A stretch of DNA of 64,000 nucleotides from Streptomyces megasporus (GCF_000718985.1 NZ_JODL01000026.1:1-64000), one strand, 5' to 3'. Counted from the first letter of the stretch, positions 7,179 to 16,152 are shown. Made by a program: numbers and translations. Notes: a model not told the origin generated them from the letters alone.

Positions 7179-8117
7179 TCAGGGATGGCACTCCGCGAGC
7201 GTCGAGGCCAGGGCGGCGATGGGGGGCCACGCCCACTGACCGGTGCGGGCGAGCAGGAAGGTGCGGCGCGTGCCGGCCAGCGGGTCCAAGGGACGGTAGG
7301 CGACGTCCGAGCGATCCCGCTCGATCCCCGACTCGGCGAGCAGCGCCACACCCAACCCCGCCCCCACCAGGCTGTTGACCAGATGGAGGCTGTCCACGCG
7401 GTGGGTGATTCGCGGAGTGAACCCGGCGATCGCGCACACGCGCTGCACCAGTTCGTCGTCGTCGGTGCCGCGCGAGTTGCCGATCCAGCCGGTGGTGGCG
7501 AAGTCCACCAGCGCGGAGACGGCGACGGGCCGGCCGGCGTCCTCGTGGTGCGCGGGGACGGCGAGGTACAGGGGCTGCTCCCCGAGCCGTCGCGCGCTCA
7601 GCTCCAGAGGAACGGCGCGCGGCACCAGGCTGTAGTCGTACACCACGCCCAGGTCGATCTCCCCGGAGCGCAGCAGGCCGACGGTGTGCTCCGGTTCGTG
7701 CTCGAGCACCTCCACCTCGACGCGCGGACACCGGTCCCGCAGCCGGGCCAGAGCGGGCAGCACCACCGGCTCGATCGCGCTGAAGAAGCTCGCCAGCCGC
7801 ACCCGCCCGACGGGCTCGCCGCCGCCGCGCAGTTCCGCCCGCGCCTCCTCCACCGCGGCGAGGATGCCCACGGCGTGTTCCACCAGGCGCTTGCCCGCCG
7901 ACGTCAACTGCACGCGGCGGCCGACCGGGGCCAACAGCCGTACGCCGACCTCCTGTTCCAGTACGGCCAGGTGTTTGGAGACCGCCGACGTTCCATAGCC
8001 GGTGCTCGCGGCCACCGCCGCCATGGTGCCCAGCCGGTCCAGCTCGACCAGCAGCCGCAGCCGTCCCAGGTCGGGAAGGTTTCCCGTGTCGTTCACCGCC
8101 ATCTCGCCATTGTCCAC
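7179..8117 (-). CDS. LysR-family transcriptional regulator
   Basis: A 312-residue regulator with an N-terminal winged helix (LLVELDRLGTMAAVAASTGY ... SAVSKHLAVLEQEVG) and a C-terminal periplasmic-binding-like effector domain (VEVLEHEPEHTVGLL, VVYDYSLVP, NSLVGAGLGVALL). The GTG at 8115-8117 is used; the GTG at VNDTGN or the ATG at MAVND are alternatives, as no clear ribosome binding site marks any of them. It is divergent from the EamA exporter over 65 bases holding two palindromes, the usual LysR arrangement, so it probably controls that transporter and itself. Confidence 0.9.
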   Translation of the reverse strand: MDNGEMAVNDTGNLPDLGRLRLLVELDRLGTMAAVAASTGYGTSAVSKHLAVLEQEVGVRLLAPVGRRVQLTSAGKRLVEHAVGILAAVEEARAELRGGGEPVGRVRLASFFSAIEPVVLPALARLRDRCPRVEVEVLEHEPEHTVGLLRSGEIDLGVVYDYSLVPRAVPLELSARRLGEQPLYLAVPAHHEDAGRPVAVSALVDFATTGWIGNSRGTDDDELVQRVCAIAGFTPRITHRVDSLHLVNSLVGAGLGVALLAESGIERDRSDVAYRPLDPLAGTRRTFLLARTGQWAWPPIAALASTLAECHP

Positions 8118-8135
8118 TGAAGGCGGATGCTATAT

Positions 8136-8174
8136 CCACGATCGGATCGTGGACAGAAACGATTGAATATCGTT
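8136..8174. promoter_or_regulatory. LysR operator candidates
   Basis: Two dyads in the LysR/EamA intergenic region: CCACGATCGGATCGTGG at 8136-8152 (perfect 8-bp arms around one base) and AACGATTGAATATCGTT at 8158-8174 (6-bp arms). Two adjacent sites between divergent genes fit the recognition-plus-activation layout of LysR regulators. Confidence 0.6.
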
Positions 8175-8182
8175 CCAATGGC

Positions 8183-9205
8183 ATGGTGACCACCCCGACC
8201 GTACCCACCTCGGCCGACGCCGCCCTCGGGCGTTCCGCGCCCCGTCGCGTACCGGGCGCGGTGCTCGTCCTGGTGGCCATGACCGTCCTGCACACCGGCA
8301 GCGCCCTGGCGACCAAGCTGTTCCCCGCCCTCGGCCCGGCCGGCACCACCTGGCTGCGCCTGACCTTCGCCGCCGCGCTCCTCCTGGCCCTCACCGGGCG
8401 TTCCCTGTGGCGAGTGCTGCGGGCGGCGCCCCGAGCCGATCTGCTGGCCACCGTCCTGCTGGGCGTGGTCAGCGCCGGGATGATGCTGCTGTTCTCCGAG
8501 GCCGCCGCCCGCCTGCCCCTGGGCACCGCCACCGCGCTGGAGTTCCTCGGCCCGCTCGTCGTCGCCGTCGCCGCGTCCCGCCGGCGCAGGGAACTGGCCT
8601 GGCTGGGGCTGGCCGCGGGCGGGGTGCTGGCGCTCACCTCGCCCTGGAGCGGCGCCGCGAGTCCGACCGGTGTCCTCTTCGGACTGGGCTCCGCGGCGTG
8701 TTGGGCGCTCTACGTCATCGGCACCGCGCACGTCGGCAGCCGGTTCTCCGCGCCCCACGCCCTGGCCGTGTCGCTCACGGTCGCCTCCCTCACCGCCGCG
8801 CCCTTCGGAGCCCCGGGCGCCCTGACCGCCCTCACCTGGCAGACGGCCGCCGCCGCGGCCGGTATCGCGCTGCTCATGCCGCTGGTGCCGTTCCTGCTGG
8901 AGATGAAGGCCCTCCAGCGCATCGGGAAGACCGCCTACGGCACGCTGGCCGGCCTCGAACCGGCCGTGAGCATGGTGGCCGGGATGGTGCTCGTCGCCCA
9001 GCACCCCACCGCCCTCCACATCGTCGGCACCGCCCTGGTGGTCACCGCCGGCATCGGCGCCGCACGGGCGGAGGCACGGCACGGGAAGACGCCCGGCCGC
9101 GGGGACGCGGACGGTGCGCCGTCCTCCGCCCCGATCGCCCGGGGCGGAGGACGGCGCACCACGGCCCGGCCGTCGCGCCCGCCGGCCCGGGGGCGGGCCG
9201 GTTGA
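8183..9205 (+). CDS. EamA/DMT-family exporter (RhtA-like)
   Basis: A 340-residue membrane protein with about ten predicted helices in two EamA halves (VLVLVAMTVLHTGSALATK; GVLFGLGSAACWALYVIG; ALQRIGKTAYGTLAGLEPAVS). The second half, with LEPAVSMVAG, matches drug/metabolite transporters of the RhtA type that export amino acids such as threonine or homoserine; the substrate here is unknown. Start ATG 8183 has no obvious ribosome binding site and sits just after the operator dyads. The last 35 residues are a Gly/Arg/Pro-rich tail encoded across a 21-bp-arm hairpin (9113-9160), unlike the rest of the protein; the functional protein probably ends near the last helix. Confidence 0.88.
   Translation: MVTTPTVPTSADAALGRSAPRRVPGAVLVLVAMTVLHTGSALATKLFPALGPAGTTWLRLTFAAALLLALTGRSLWRVLRAAPRADLLATVLLGVVSAGMMLLFSEAAARLPLGTATALEFLGPLVVAVAASRRRRELAWLGLAAGGVLALTSPWSGAASPTGVLFGLGSAACWALYVIGTAHVGSRFSAPHALAVSLTVASLTAAPFGAPGALTALTWQTAAAAAGIALLMPLVPFLLEMKALQRIGKTAYGTLAGLEPAVSMVAGMVLVAQHPTALHIVGTALVVTAGIGAARAEARHGKTPGRGDADGAPSSAPIARGGGRRTTARPSRPPARGRAG
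9113..9160. terminator. strong hairpin inside the EamA coding tail
   Basis: Perfect 21-bp arms (9113-9133 and 9140-9160) around a six-base loop ATCGCC. It has the form of a Streptomyces terminator and lies between the exporter and the convergent acyl-CoA ligase, yet within the exporter reading frame, which stops only at 9205. Confidence 0.7.
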
Positions 9206-9317
9206 GCGCACCGGCCGGACGCTCGGAGCCTTCTCAGGTCCGGTGCACCTCCAGCGCCGCCCGGACGCCCGACTCCGGCAGGCTGCCGTCGTCGGGCGCG
9301 CGGCCCGGTCGTCGGGG

Positions 9318-10967
9318 TCAGACGCCGCCCTCGGAGGACGCCTCCAACATCCGGACCGCCATCTCCCGCATCTCCACCTTGCGGACCTTTCCGGTGACGG
9401 TCATGGGGAAGGAGTCCACGACGTGCACGTAGCGCGGGATCTTGAAGTGGGCCAGCCTGCCCTCGCAGAACTCCCGCAGGGCCTCGGCGGTGAGCGGCTC
9501 GGCACCGTCCCTCATGCGTACCCAGGCCATCAACTCCTCGCCGTACTTCGGGTCGGGCACCCCGATGACCTGGACATCGAGGACGTCGGGGTGGCCGTGG
9601 AGGAACTCCTCGATCTCCCGCGGGTACACGTTCTCCCCACCGCGGATCACCATGTCCTTGATGCGGCCGGTGACGGAGACGTATCCCTCGTCGTCCATGA
9701 CCGCCAGGTCGCCGGTGTGCATCCACCGGGCGGCGTCGATCACCTCGGCCGTCTTCTCGGGCTCCCCCCAGTAGCCGAGCATGACCGAGTAGCCGCGGGT
9801 GCACAGCTCACCGGGCTCGCCGCGCGGCACGGTCAGGCCCGTCACCGGGTCCACCACCTTGACCTCCAGGTGCGGACCGACCCGGCCGACGGTCGACACG
9901 CGGCGGTCCAGGGAGTCGTCCGAGCGGGTCTGGAGCGACACCGGAGAGGTCTCCGTCATGCCGTAGCAGATGGACACCTCGGCCATGCCCATGCGGTCGA
10001 TGACCTGCTTCATCACCTCGGTGGGGCAGGGTGAACCGGCCATGATCCCCGTACGCAGGCCGGAGAGGTCGTAGGAGTCGAAGTCCGGGTCGGCCAACTC
10101 CGCGATGAACATGGTGGGGACGCCGTAGAGGGAGGTGCACTCCTCCTCCGCGACCGCCGCCAGGGTGGCCTTGGGATCGAACGCGGGCCCCGGGATCACC
10201 ATGGTCGCGCCGTGGCTGGTGCACGCCAGGTTCCCCATCACCATGCCGAAGCAGTGGTAGAAGGGCACCGGTATGCATACGCGGTCGTTCTCGGTGTAGT
10301 GGCACAGCTCGCCGACGAAGAAGCCGTTGTTGAGGATGTTGTGGTGCGACAGCGTCGCCCCCTTGGGGAAGCCGGTCGTCCCCGAGGTGTACTGGATGTT
10401 GATGGGGTCGTCCGGGCTCAGCGTGGTGCCGCGCTCGGCCAGTGCCGCCGGGTCGCCCCGCCGCCCCCTTTCCAACAGGGAGTCCCAGTCGGGGCTCCCG
10501 AGCAGGACCACGCGGTCCAAGTCCGGGCAGCGCGGCCGCACCTCGTCGATCATGCCCGCGTAGTCGGAGGTCTTGAACCGCTCCGCGGCGACGAGCAGTC
10601 GCACTCCGGACCGGTTCAGCACGTACTCCAACTCGTGGACGCGGTACGCCGGATTGACGTTGACCAGGATGGCCCCGATCTTGGCGGTGGCGTACTGGGT
10701 CAGCGTCCACTCCGCGCAGTTGGGGGCCCAGATGCCCACCCGGTCGCCCTTGGCGATGCCCAGGTCCAGCAGGCCGAGGGCGAGCGCGTCGACGTCCGCG
10801 GCGAGTTCGGCGTAGGTCCAGCGGCGGCCCGTGGCCCGGTCCACCAGCGCGTCCCGGTCGGGGAAGGCCAGCACCGTGTTGTCGAGGTTCTCGCCGATCG
10901 TCTCCCCCAGCAGGGGCACGTCACAGGCTCCCGACGCGTAGCTCGGCGCGATCCGCGGTGACGGCAC
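9318..10967 (-). CDS. fadD: fatty-acyl-CoA ligase (AMP-binding)
   Basis: A 549-residue acyl-activating enzyme that forms acyl-AMP and then acyl-CoA. Start GTG 10965-10967 lies six bases after AGGAGG; the longer frame reads into the divergent LuxR gene. Motifs in order: P-loop [12 protein letters not shown], hydrophobic channel and gate (YHCFGMVMG), [19 protein letters not shown], hinge [16 protein letters not shown] and the C-terminal lysine in TVTGKVRK. Length and the intact C-domain indicate a complete medium/long-chain acyl-CoA synthetase. The substrate cannot be read from sequence. It is divergent from a LuxR regulator, a pairing seen in other actinobacteria. Confidence 0.92.
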   Translation of the reverse strand: MPSPRIAPSYASGACDVPLLGETIGENLDNTVLAFPDRDALVDRATGRRWTYAELAADVDALALGLLDLGIAKGDRVGIWAPNCAEWTLTQYATAKIGAILVNVNPAYRVHELEYVLNRSGVRLLVAAERFKTSDYAGMIDEVRPRCPDLDRVVLLGSPDWDSLLERGRRGDPAALAERGTTLSPDDPINIQYTSGTTGFPKGATLSHHNILNNGFFVGELCHYTENDRVCIPVPFYHCFGMVMGNLACTSHGATMVIPGPAFDPKATLAAVAEEECTSLYGVPTMFIAELADPDFDSYDLSGLRTGIMAGSPCPTEVMKQVIDRMGMAEVSICYGMTETSPVSLQTRSDDSLDRRVSTVGRVGPHLEVKVVDPVTGLTVPRGEPGELCTRGYSVMLGYWGEPEKTAEVIDAARWMHTGDLAVMDDEGYVSVTGRIKDMVIRGGENVYPREIEEFLHGHPDVLDVQVIGVPDPKYGEELMAWVRMRDGAEPLTAEALREFCEGRLAHFKIPRYVHVVDSFPMTVTGKVRKVEMREMAVRMLEASSEGGV

Positions 10968-11058
10968 GATGTACCTCCTGACGTTTACGGCGGGGTTACG
11001 GCGTCCTATGATCCGCGTCACACACATGGTCGACCACCCCCGAAAGAGGTAGGGGCAC

Positions 11059-11925
11059 ATGAACGTCGTTCCGGACGCGTCGGCGCGTCCCGACGACGGG
11101 GACGCCTTCCGGAGCGCCCTGCGGCTGACCCGGCGGCGCATCGACCTCCCCGTCGTCTTCGCCGGGCAGGTGCGCGACGGGGTCCTGCGGCTGTCGCAGT
11201 TCATCGGCACCCGGACGGCGGGGATGCACGGGCTCGACGTCTTCTCCGGCACCGGGATCGGGGGCCGGGCCCTGGCCACACGGCGGCCCGCCGCCGTGGC
11301 CGACTACCGGTCGGCCGACTCCATCACGCACGACTACGACGCCGTGGTGACCGCCGAGGGCATCCGGGCGATCACCGCCGTCCCGGTCGTGGTGTCGGGC
11401 TCGGTACGAGGCGTGCTCTACGGCGCCTCGCGCGGCTCGACGCCCCTGGGCGACCGCGCGACCGACACGATGGTCGACGCCTCTCGGCGCCTGGCCGGCG
11501 AGATCGCCGTGCGGGACGAGGTCGACCGACGGCTGAGACTCCTGAACGTCGCGGAGGCCGACAGGGGCTTCGCGGGGGACCGGGTCGCCACCGAGGAGAT
11601 CCGCGAAGTGCACGCGGAACTCCGAGCCATCGCCGGTTCCGTGGAGGACGATGCCCTGCGCGACCGGATCCTGACGGCCTCCCGCCGCCTGGCCGGCCTC
11701 GGTGCCGGGCAGACGCGACCGGCCGTGCCCTCGCCGCTGTCACCCCGGGAAATCGACGTCCTGGCGCAGGTGGCGCTGGGGTGCGGCAACGCGGAGGCAG
11801 CCGGACGCCTGTCCCTGCGGCCCGAATCCGTCAAGGCCCACCTGCGCAACGCCATGCGCAAACTCGGCGTCCACAACCGCTTCGAGGCCGTGGTGGCCGC
11901 GCGCCGGCGTGGTCTCCTGCCCTGA
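11059..11925 (+). CDS. LuxR-type regulator with GAF-like sensor domain
   Basis: A 288-residue protein. Residues about 20-150 form a GAF-like domain ([40 protein letters not shown]), then a linker helix and a C-terminal LuxR/NarL helix-turn-helix ([20 protein letters not shown] ... [18 protein letters not shown], about 226-288). Start ATG 11059 follows GAGGTAGGGG. It is divergent from the acyl-CoA ligase with 91 bases between, so control of that gene, perhaps in response to an acyl or aromatic ligand, is a reasonable inference. No receiver domain is present. Confidence 0.88.
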   Translation: MNVVPDASARPDDGDAFRSALRLTRRRIDLPVVFAGQVRDGVLRLSQFIGTRTAGMHGLDVFSGTGIGGRALATRRPAAVADYRSADSITHDYDAVVTAEGIRAITAVPVVVSGSVRGVLYGASRGSTPLGDRATDTMVDASRRLAGEIAVRDEVDRRLRLLNVAEADRGFAGDRVATEEIREVHAELRAIAGSVEDDALRDRILTASRRLAGLGAGQTRPAVPSPLSPREIDVLAQVALGCGNAEAAGRLSLRPESVKAHLRNAMRKLGVHNRFEAVVAARRRGLLP

Positions 11926-12061
11926 GTTCCGCCCTCCGCGGCGGACCGGCGGTCCGCCGCGGACGACTCCGGCCCTCCGGCCGGCCGGATACCTCTCGGC
12001 TTGCTCCTTCTTGTCCCCGACTCGATGTCCTGTCAGACGGTCCGTGGCGTACGGTGCGTCC

Positions 12062-13390
12062 ATGCATGTCAAAGGGGCGGAGACACAGGCACAGCAGTAT
12101 CGGCGGCGCGGGCACGTCCTGTTGATCGCGGGAGATCGGGCCACCCACCGCAGGCGCCCGCAGATCACCCCCAGCGCCAACCTGGCGGCCCTGGCCACCG
12201 TCCCCACCCCCGTGCTGCTGGGCAGCGACCTGCCCACGGACCTGGTCCACCTCGACGGCGTCCACGATCCCAACTCGGTCCTGTTGCGGCTGCGAGCGGC
12301 CGTCGCGGCGTCCGGCCCGGTGCTGCTGTACCTCTCGGGACGCCTCACCGCCGACCGTCGGCGGCACGAACTGCACCTGGCCCTCACCGGCACCACCACC
12401 GGAGCCGTCCGCTACACCGCGCTGCCGTGGTCCTGGCTCCGCAACGAACTGCGTCCCCGCCCATCCGGGACCACCGCCGTGTTCGTCGACCTCGCGGCCG
12501 ACAAGCACGCCTGGGCCCAACTACAGGACCGCCCCGACGCCCTCGGCGAGCACCTGCCGGTCTGCGGAGTCGTCCTGCCGCCGGGTCTCGCCGGCACCGA
12601 AGGCGTCAGCCCCTACACCCGGCACCTGGTCGAGCAGTTGCACCGGCAGCCCGCCCGGCCCGGCAACGCCCACCTCCACGCCACGACCGTGGCCGTCGCC
12701 GGCCTGCCGCCGGGAACCCTGGTCCTGCCCCGGACCGGGCAGCTCACCATCACTCCCGAGGCCGTGGCGTCCGGGACCGGCGACCGGGACCACGCGACCC
12801 CGGCCGGCCAACCGCAGGCGCTCCGGCAGCCCGTGCCCCCGCGTCCCGAAGCGGCTCCGCGACCCGTCACCGAGGCCGGCGCCTCCGGCGGCACCGACCG
12901 GCCTCCGACGTCGACGACGTCCCTGCCCGCCGTCCCGCAGCAGTCGACCGTCCCCGAAGCCGACCCGCGCCCGGTCATCTGGGAGGCCGCGCAGGCGGGC
13001 CGGCACAACGAGGCCGCCGCGATGGCCGCGGCATGGGAACAGCACGCGATGCGGCGCCACGGCCCGAACTCCGCGGAGGCCACCCACTGGGCCGAGATCC
13101 GCGCCGACCTGGCACGAATCGCCGAGAACTACCCGCTCGCCACCCGGCTGTGGATCGCCGCCGCCCGCTCCCGCCTCGCCCTCCAGACACACGACGCCCC
13201 CGAAGTGCTCGCCGCCGCCCAGGGCGCCCACTACTGCTGGCACCACGTCACCGACCAGGGCACCGCCCGGGAGCTGGGGCCGGAACTGCTCGCGCTGCTG
13301 AGGCAGCTCCCCGCCCTCGACCCGCGCCACGTGCCCGTCGCCCAGAGGAGGCTGAACTCCCTGAACTCCCGTACCTCGGCGGCCGGCTGA
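12062..13390 (+). CDS. degenerate caspase-like/TPR-like protein
   Basis: A 442-residue protein of no assigned function. Start ATG 12062; the upstream frame is non-coding. Residues about 15-210 align by eye with caspase-like (C14/CHAT-type) domains: LLYLSGR at 88-94 occupies the place of YFSGHG, LHLALTGTT and ALPWSWLRNEL follow as in that fold, and VFVDLAAD near 141-147 replaces the D-x-C-x-G strand. The catalytic His would be Arg94 and the Cys Ala145, so any enzyme would be dead. A Pro-rich linker (about 255-300) leads to a helical C-terminus (AAQAGRHNEAAAMAAAWEQH ...) resembling TPR-type repeats. It is upstream of, and co-directional with, the XRE-cupin regulator, about 305 bases apart. Confidence 0.7.
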   Translation: MHVKGAETQAQQYRRRGHVLLIAGDRATHRRRPQITPSANLAALATVPTPVLLGSDLPTDLVHLDGVHDPNSVLLRLRAAVAASGPVLLYLSGRLTADRRRHELHLALTGTTTGAVRYTALPWSWLRNELRPRPSGTTAVFVDLAADKHAWAQLQDRPDALGEHLPVCGVVLPPGLAGTEGVSPYTRHLVEQLHRQPARPGNAHLHATTVAVAGLPPGTLVLPRTGQLTITPEAVASGTGDRDHATPAGQPQALRQPVPPRPEAAPRPVTEAGASGGTDRPPTSTTSLPAVPQQSTVPEADPRPVIWEAAQAGRHNEAAAMAAAWEQHAMRRHGPNSAEATHWAEIRADLARIAENYPLATRLWIAAARSRLALQTHDAPEVLAAAQGAHYCWHHVTDQGTARELGPELLALLRQLPALDPRHVPVAQRRLNSLNSRTSAAG

Positions 13391-13695
13391 TCCGGTAGGC
13401 CGCCCGCGGTCGTCGGAGGTCCGTCGTGCCGTCCGGGGCGCGCGGGCCCGGCGCGCCGCCGTCGAGGGCTTCCCGCGCGAGGGCGGGGCGGGACGAGTGC
13501 GCGCCGTGGCGAGGGGACCGGTGGGCCGACGGGGGTGGGCTCCCTCGTGCCGCCGGCTCCGGTCGGATGCGAGCCCGACCGGAGTATTTGGGACAATCAC
13601 GGGTGATGAGGAACGCCTGGTGGGCCGAGCCGGATTTTTTTTGTCTTTGAGGTAAGCCGTTTGCCTGAGAGGCATGTTTGTGGCTCAATGAGTGC
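13391..13695. other. intergenic region with T-tract and regulator promoter
   Basis: Mostly GC-rich non-coding sequence, then an AT-rich end: a run of eight T at 13635-13642 and the short dyad TGCCT-GAG-AGGCA at 13662-13674. The T tract may end the upstream transcript and the dyad may be the operator of the XRE regulator. Confidence 0.5.
13661..13689 (+). promoter_or_regulatory. possible leaderless promoter of the XRE-cupin gene
   Basis: TTGCCT (13661-13666), 17 bases, CTCAAT (13684-13689), then six bases to ATG 13696. No ribosome binding site precedes the ATG. This layout would start the mRNA at or next to the start codon. The TGCCT/AGGCA dyad overlaps the -35 box, suggesting autorepression. 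Confidence 0.4.
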
Positions 13696-14364
13696 ATGGG
13701 ACAAGAACCCCCCGCCTCGAGTGTGACCCTGTCCGGCGTCGCGCCACGCCTGCGTGATCTGCGCAAGAACAGAGGCCTCACCCTGGAGGCGGCTGCCAGA
13801 CGGCTGGAGATGTCCCCCGCGCATCTGTCCCGTCTGGAGACCGGGCAGCGCCAGCCGTCGTTGCCGCTGCTGCTGACGCTCGCCCGTACCTACGGGACCA
13901 CGGTCTCGGATCTGCTGGGCGAGACGCCGCCCGACCGGGACGCCGTCATCCGGGCCGGGCAGGTGGAGCCGGTCGAGGCCGGCGGCTGGATCTACCGGCA
14001 GGCCGGCGGGTCACGGCGGGCCATGCAGGCGCTGCGCGTGCACGTGCCCCCGGGCGCCCAGAACGACTTGGTCCGCTCCCACACCGGCGAGGAGTGGCTC
14101 CACGTCCTCACCGGGCGTCTCCACCTCTCCCTGGGAGGGGAGGAGTACGTTCTCGAGCCGGGCGATTCGGCCCACTACGACAGCCTCACCCCTCACCGGA
14201 TCACCGCCGTTCCTCCGGAGGGCGCCGACCTGCTCTTCGTGCACACGTTGTTGCGGAGCCCCGCCGGCGATCTGTGCCTGGGCGGTGAGGACCGCCCGGT
14301 CGGGCAAGGTGCCCCGCGGCACGCCAATCCCTCGCAACCCTCGAAAGGTGACGACCCATGCTGA
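13696..14364 (+). CDS. XRE-family regulator with cupin domain
   Basis: A 222-residue protein with an N-terminal Cro/C1 helix-turn-helix (LRDLRKNRGLTLEAAARRLE ... SPAHLSRLETGQRQPSL) and a C-terminal cupin (RSHTGEEWLHVLTGRLHLSL, EPGDSAHYDSLTPHRI), the small-molecule-sensing layout of this family. Start ATG 13696 is chosen because the upstream MWLNEC frame lies within the promoter. Its stop overlaps the start of the DUF6126 gene (ATG 14358, TGA 14362-14364), so the two are translationally coupled, a pairing I recall as common in Streptomyces. Confidence 0.92.
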   Translation: MGQEPPASSVTLSGVAPRLRDLRKNRGLTLEAAARRLEMSPAHLSRLETGQRQPSLPLLLTLARTYGTTVSDLLGETPPDRDAVIRAGQVEPVEAGGWIYRQAGGSRRAMQALRVHVPPGAQNDLVRSHTGEEWLHVLTGRLHLSLGGEEYVLEPGDSAHYDSLTPHRITAVPPEGADLLFVHTLLRSPAGDLCLGGEDRPVGQGAPRHANPSQPSKGDDPC

Positions 14365-14498
14365 GTGAGAAAACCGGCCTCGAGCGCGGCGAAGGCCGCT
14401 TCCCCCGCGGTGTGGCCCTGCGCCTGTTCGCCTACATCGTGGCGGGCCACGTCCTCGGCTTCTTCCTCTACCTGCTGTTCAGCCTCGGGGCGGAGTGA
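14358..14498 (+). CDS. DUF6126-type small membrane protein, 46 aa
   Basis: A 46-residue protein beginning MLSEKTGLERGEGRFPRG, followed by one strongly hydrophobic helix (ALRLFAYIVAGHVLGFFLYL) and a short acidic end. It overlaps the XRE-cupin regulator by seven bases and is clearly its operon partner. DUF6126 proteins of this size sit next to XRE-cupin genes; their function is unknown. A single-pass inner-membrane location is predicted. The basic segment before the helix should face the cytoplasm. Confidence 0.85.
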   Translation: MLSEKTGLERGEGRFPRGVALRLFAYIVAGHVLGFFLYLLFSLGAE

Positions 14499-14676
14499 TC
14501 CCCGCGGCACCGACCCGCCGCCCGTCGCGCCACCCCTGACACCGACCCCGACCCCGACGCCGCTCCGCGCACAGCCTCGGCCGAAGCGGCAAGCGGTGTC
14601 GAGCCTCACGACGGCGCCGGACCCCGGTGCGGAACGCCGTGTGCCGCGGAAGGGGGAACGGGGCGACGGCACCGCA

Positions 14677-14720
14677 CCGCGATGGGCCGCCCGGCTCGCG
14701 AGCCGGGCGGCCCATCGCGG
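14677..14720. terminator. 44-bp perfect palindrome, bidirectional terminator
   Basis: Two 22-base arms with no unpaired loop, the centre being GGCTCG/CGAGCC. It lies between the convergent DUF6126 and sigma-factor genes. It probably ends transcription from both sides. Confidence 0.8.
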
Positions 14721-14742
14721 TGATCGCGGTATGGTCGGTCGT

Positions 14743-15624
14743 TCAGCGAGTGGTGAGCATGCCCTCGCGCAGACGCTTCAAGGTGCGCGACAAGAGGCGG
14801 GAGACGTGCATCTGGGAGCAGCCGAGGCGCTCGCCGATCTGCGACTGGGTGAGCTCCTCCACGAAGCGCATGTGGATGATCTTCCGGTCGCGTTCGTCGA
14901 GTTCGGCTATCAGCGGAGCCAGTGCGTGGAAGTCCTCCACCAGTTCCATGGCGGCGTCCTCGGCGCCGATGAAGTCCGCCAGTGCCGTCTCGCCCTCCTC
15001 ACCGCCGTTGATGGCGGCGTCCAGGGAGGAGGAGTTGTAGCCGTTGGAGGCCAGGCGGACCTCGATGACCTCCTCCTCGGTGAGGTTCATCAGGGCGGCC
15101 AGTTCGCTCACCTTCGGCGACCTGCCCAGGCGGCTGCGCAGCTCCTCGGTGGCGCGGGCGAGTTCGACGCGGGCCTCCTGCAGGCGGCGCGGCACGTGAA
15201 CGGCCCAGGAGGTGTCGCGGAAGAACCGCTTGATCTCGCCGACGATGTACGGCACGGCGAAGGTGGTGAACTCCACCTCGCGCGACAACTCGAACCGGTC
15301 GATCGCCTTGATCAGTCCGATCATGCCGACCTGGACGATGTCCTCCATCTCGCCGTCGCCGCGGTTGCGGAACCGGCTCGCGGCGTAGCGGACGAGGGAC
15401 ATGTTCATCTCGATGAGGGTGTTGCGCACGTACTGGTACTCGTGCGTGCCCTCCTCCAGGACCGCCAGCTCCTCGAAGAACAGCTTCGACAGCTCCCGCG
15501 CGTCCTTCGGCGCGACCTTCGAGGGGTCGGGAATCTCCGGCAGTCGAACGACAGCGTGGCCATCGCCCGTCTGTGAACCCACCGCGTGGTCGTTGCCCGT
15601 CCGAGAAACCGTCGTCGCCGTCAT
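14743..15624 (-). CDS. RNA polymerase sigma factor, SigB/SigF family
   Basis: A 293-residue group 3 sigma factor. Region 2 is NTLIEMNMSLVRYAASRF ... DIVQVGMIGLIKAIDRFE with the -10-recognition segment FTTFAVPYIVGEIKRFFRD; region 3 is RSPKVSELAALMNLTEEEV; region 4 is ERDRKIIHMRFVEELTQSQI ... CSQMHVSRLLSRTLKRLR. This arrangement is typical of the stress/sporulation SigB/F/G family of Streptomyces; which paralogue it is cannot be decided here. Start ATG 15622-15624 has a strong GGGAGGGGAG site. No anti-sigma or anti-anti-sigma gene is adjacent. A candidate promoter of its own class lies upstream, suggesting autoregulation. Confidence 0.93.
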   Translation of the reverse strand: MTATTVSRTGNDHAVGSQTGDGHAVVRLPEIPDPSKVAPKDARELSKLFFEELAVLEEGTHEYQYVRNTLIEMNMSLVRYAASRFRNRGDGEMEDIVQVGMIGLIKAIDRFELSREVEFTTFAVPYIVGEIKRFFRDTSWAVHVPRRLQEARVELARATEELRSRLGRSPKVSELAALMNLTEEEVIEVRLASNGYNSSSLDAAINGGEEGETALADFIGAEDAAMELVEDFHALAPLIAELDERDRKIIHMRFVEELTQSQIGERLGCSQMHVSRLLSRTLKRLREGMLTTR

Positions 15625-16152
15625 GCTCTCCCCTCCCTCGTCGGTTCAGCCCCTTCCCTGTCTTCCAAGGGGCCGATGGCATCGCGCCTACCCCGATGCA
15701 CGACAGGCATGCGGACGTGTTCGCGGCGACGCGAGTGAGCCGGGGCACAACGGCTCGGGGCGGACCGAACTCCGGGCGAGACCGGGACGGTTGGGGGACC
15801 GTCGGGACCTCGGGCGGACCCCCGCCCCGGCCCGGCGGAAAGAGCGGAGAACCTCGGGAAAATCAATCGCACAGCGGGGGTGACGCATCTCACTGGTTTT
15901 GCGGTGCAATGCGCGGCGGGCGGGACGGGACCGACCGGGTGTACTCTTTTGGGAAGAACTCCCTGGATCCGGGGCCTGGGCGGCCGTGACGCATCCGGGG
16001 CGACATCAGCTTCGAAGAATTCACCGGGAAGCTGCCTCGTTTCCGGATCGCCGGCGACCGGGCGGCTCTCTCGATTATCGACGCGTGATTCCGTCCGGAT
16101 GTCCGGAGGAATCGGAAGCACGTCGTGTCGGGTCGGGTGCGCGGAGAACGGA
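15625..16152. other. 528-bp divergent region between two sigma-factor genes
   Basis: No gene is supported. It holds the leaders of both sigma genes. Besides the candidate SigB-type promoter at 15688-15712 there is an AT-richer stretch near 15855-15965 and again near 16000-16090, plausible promoter zones for the plus-strand gene. The long in-frame extension upstream of 16153 lacks coding character. Confidence 0.5.
15688..15712 (-). promoter_or_regulatory. candidate SigB/F-type promoter
   Basis: On the minus strand: GCAT (15712-15709), 15 bases, GGGTAG (15693-15688). This is close to the GNNT-N14-16-GGGTAY pattern known for SigB/F-family factors. It would give a leader of about 57 bases to the SigB/F gene at 15624. 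The last base of the -10 differs from consensus. Confidence 0.4.

Noticed and set aside
6424-8637. Long minus-strand ORF joining the secreted protein with antisense of the LysR and EamA genes
   Set aside because: Only the end (6424-7053) has a signal peptide and a ribosome binding site; the rest is low-complexity antisense.
16106-16135. SigR-type promoter (GGAAT-N18-GTT) before the HrdD-like gene
   Set aside because: GGAAT is present, but the -10 reads GGT/GTC with wrong spacing.
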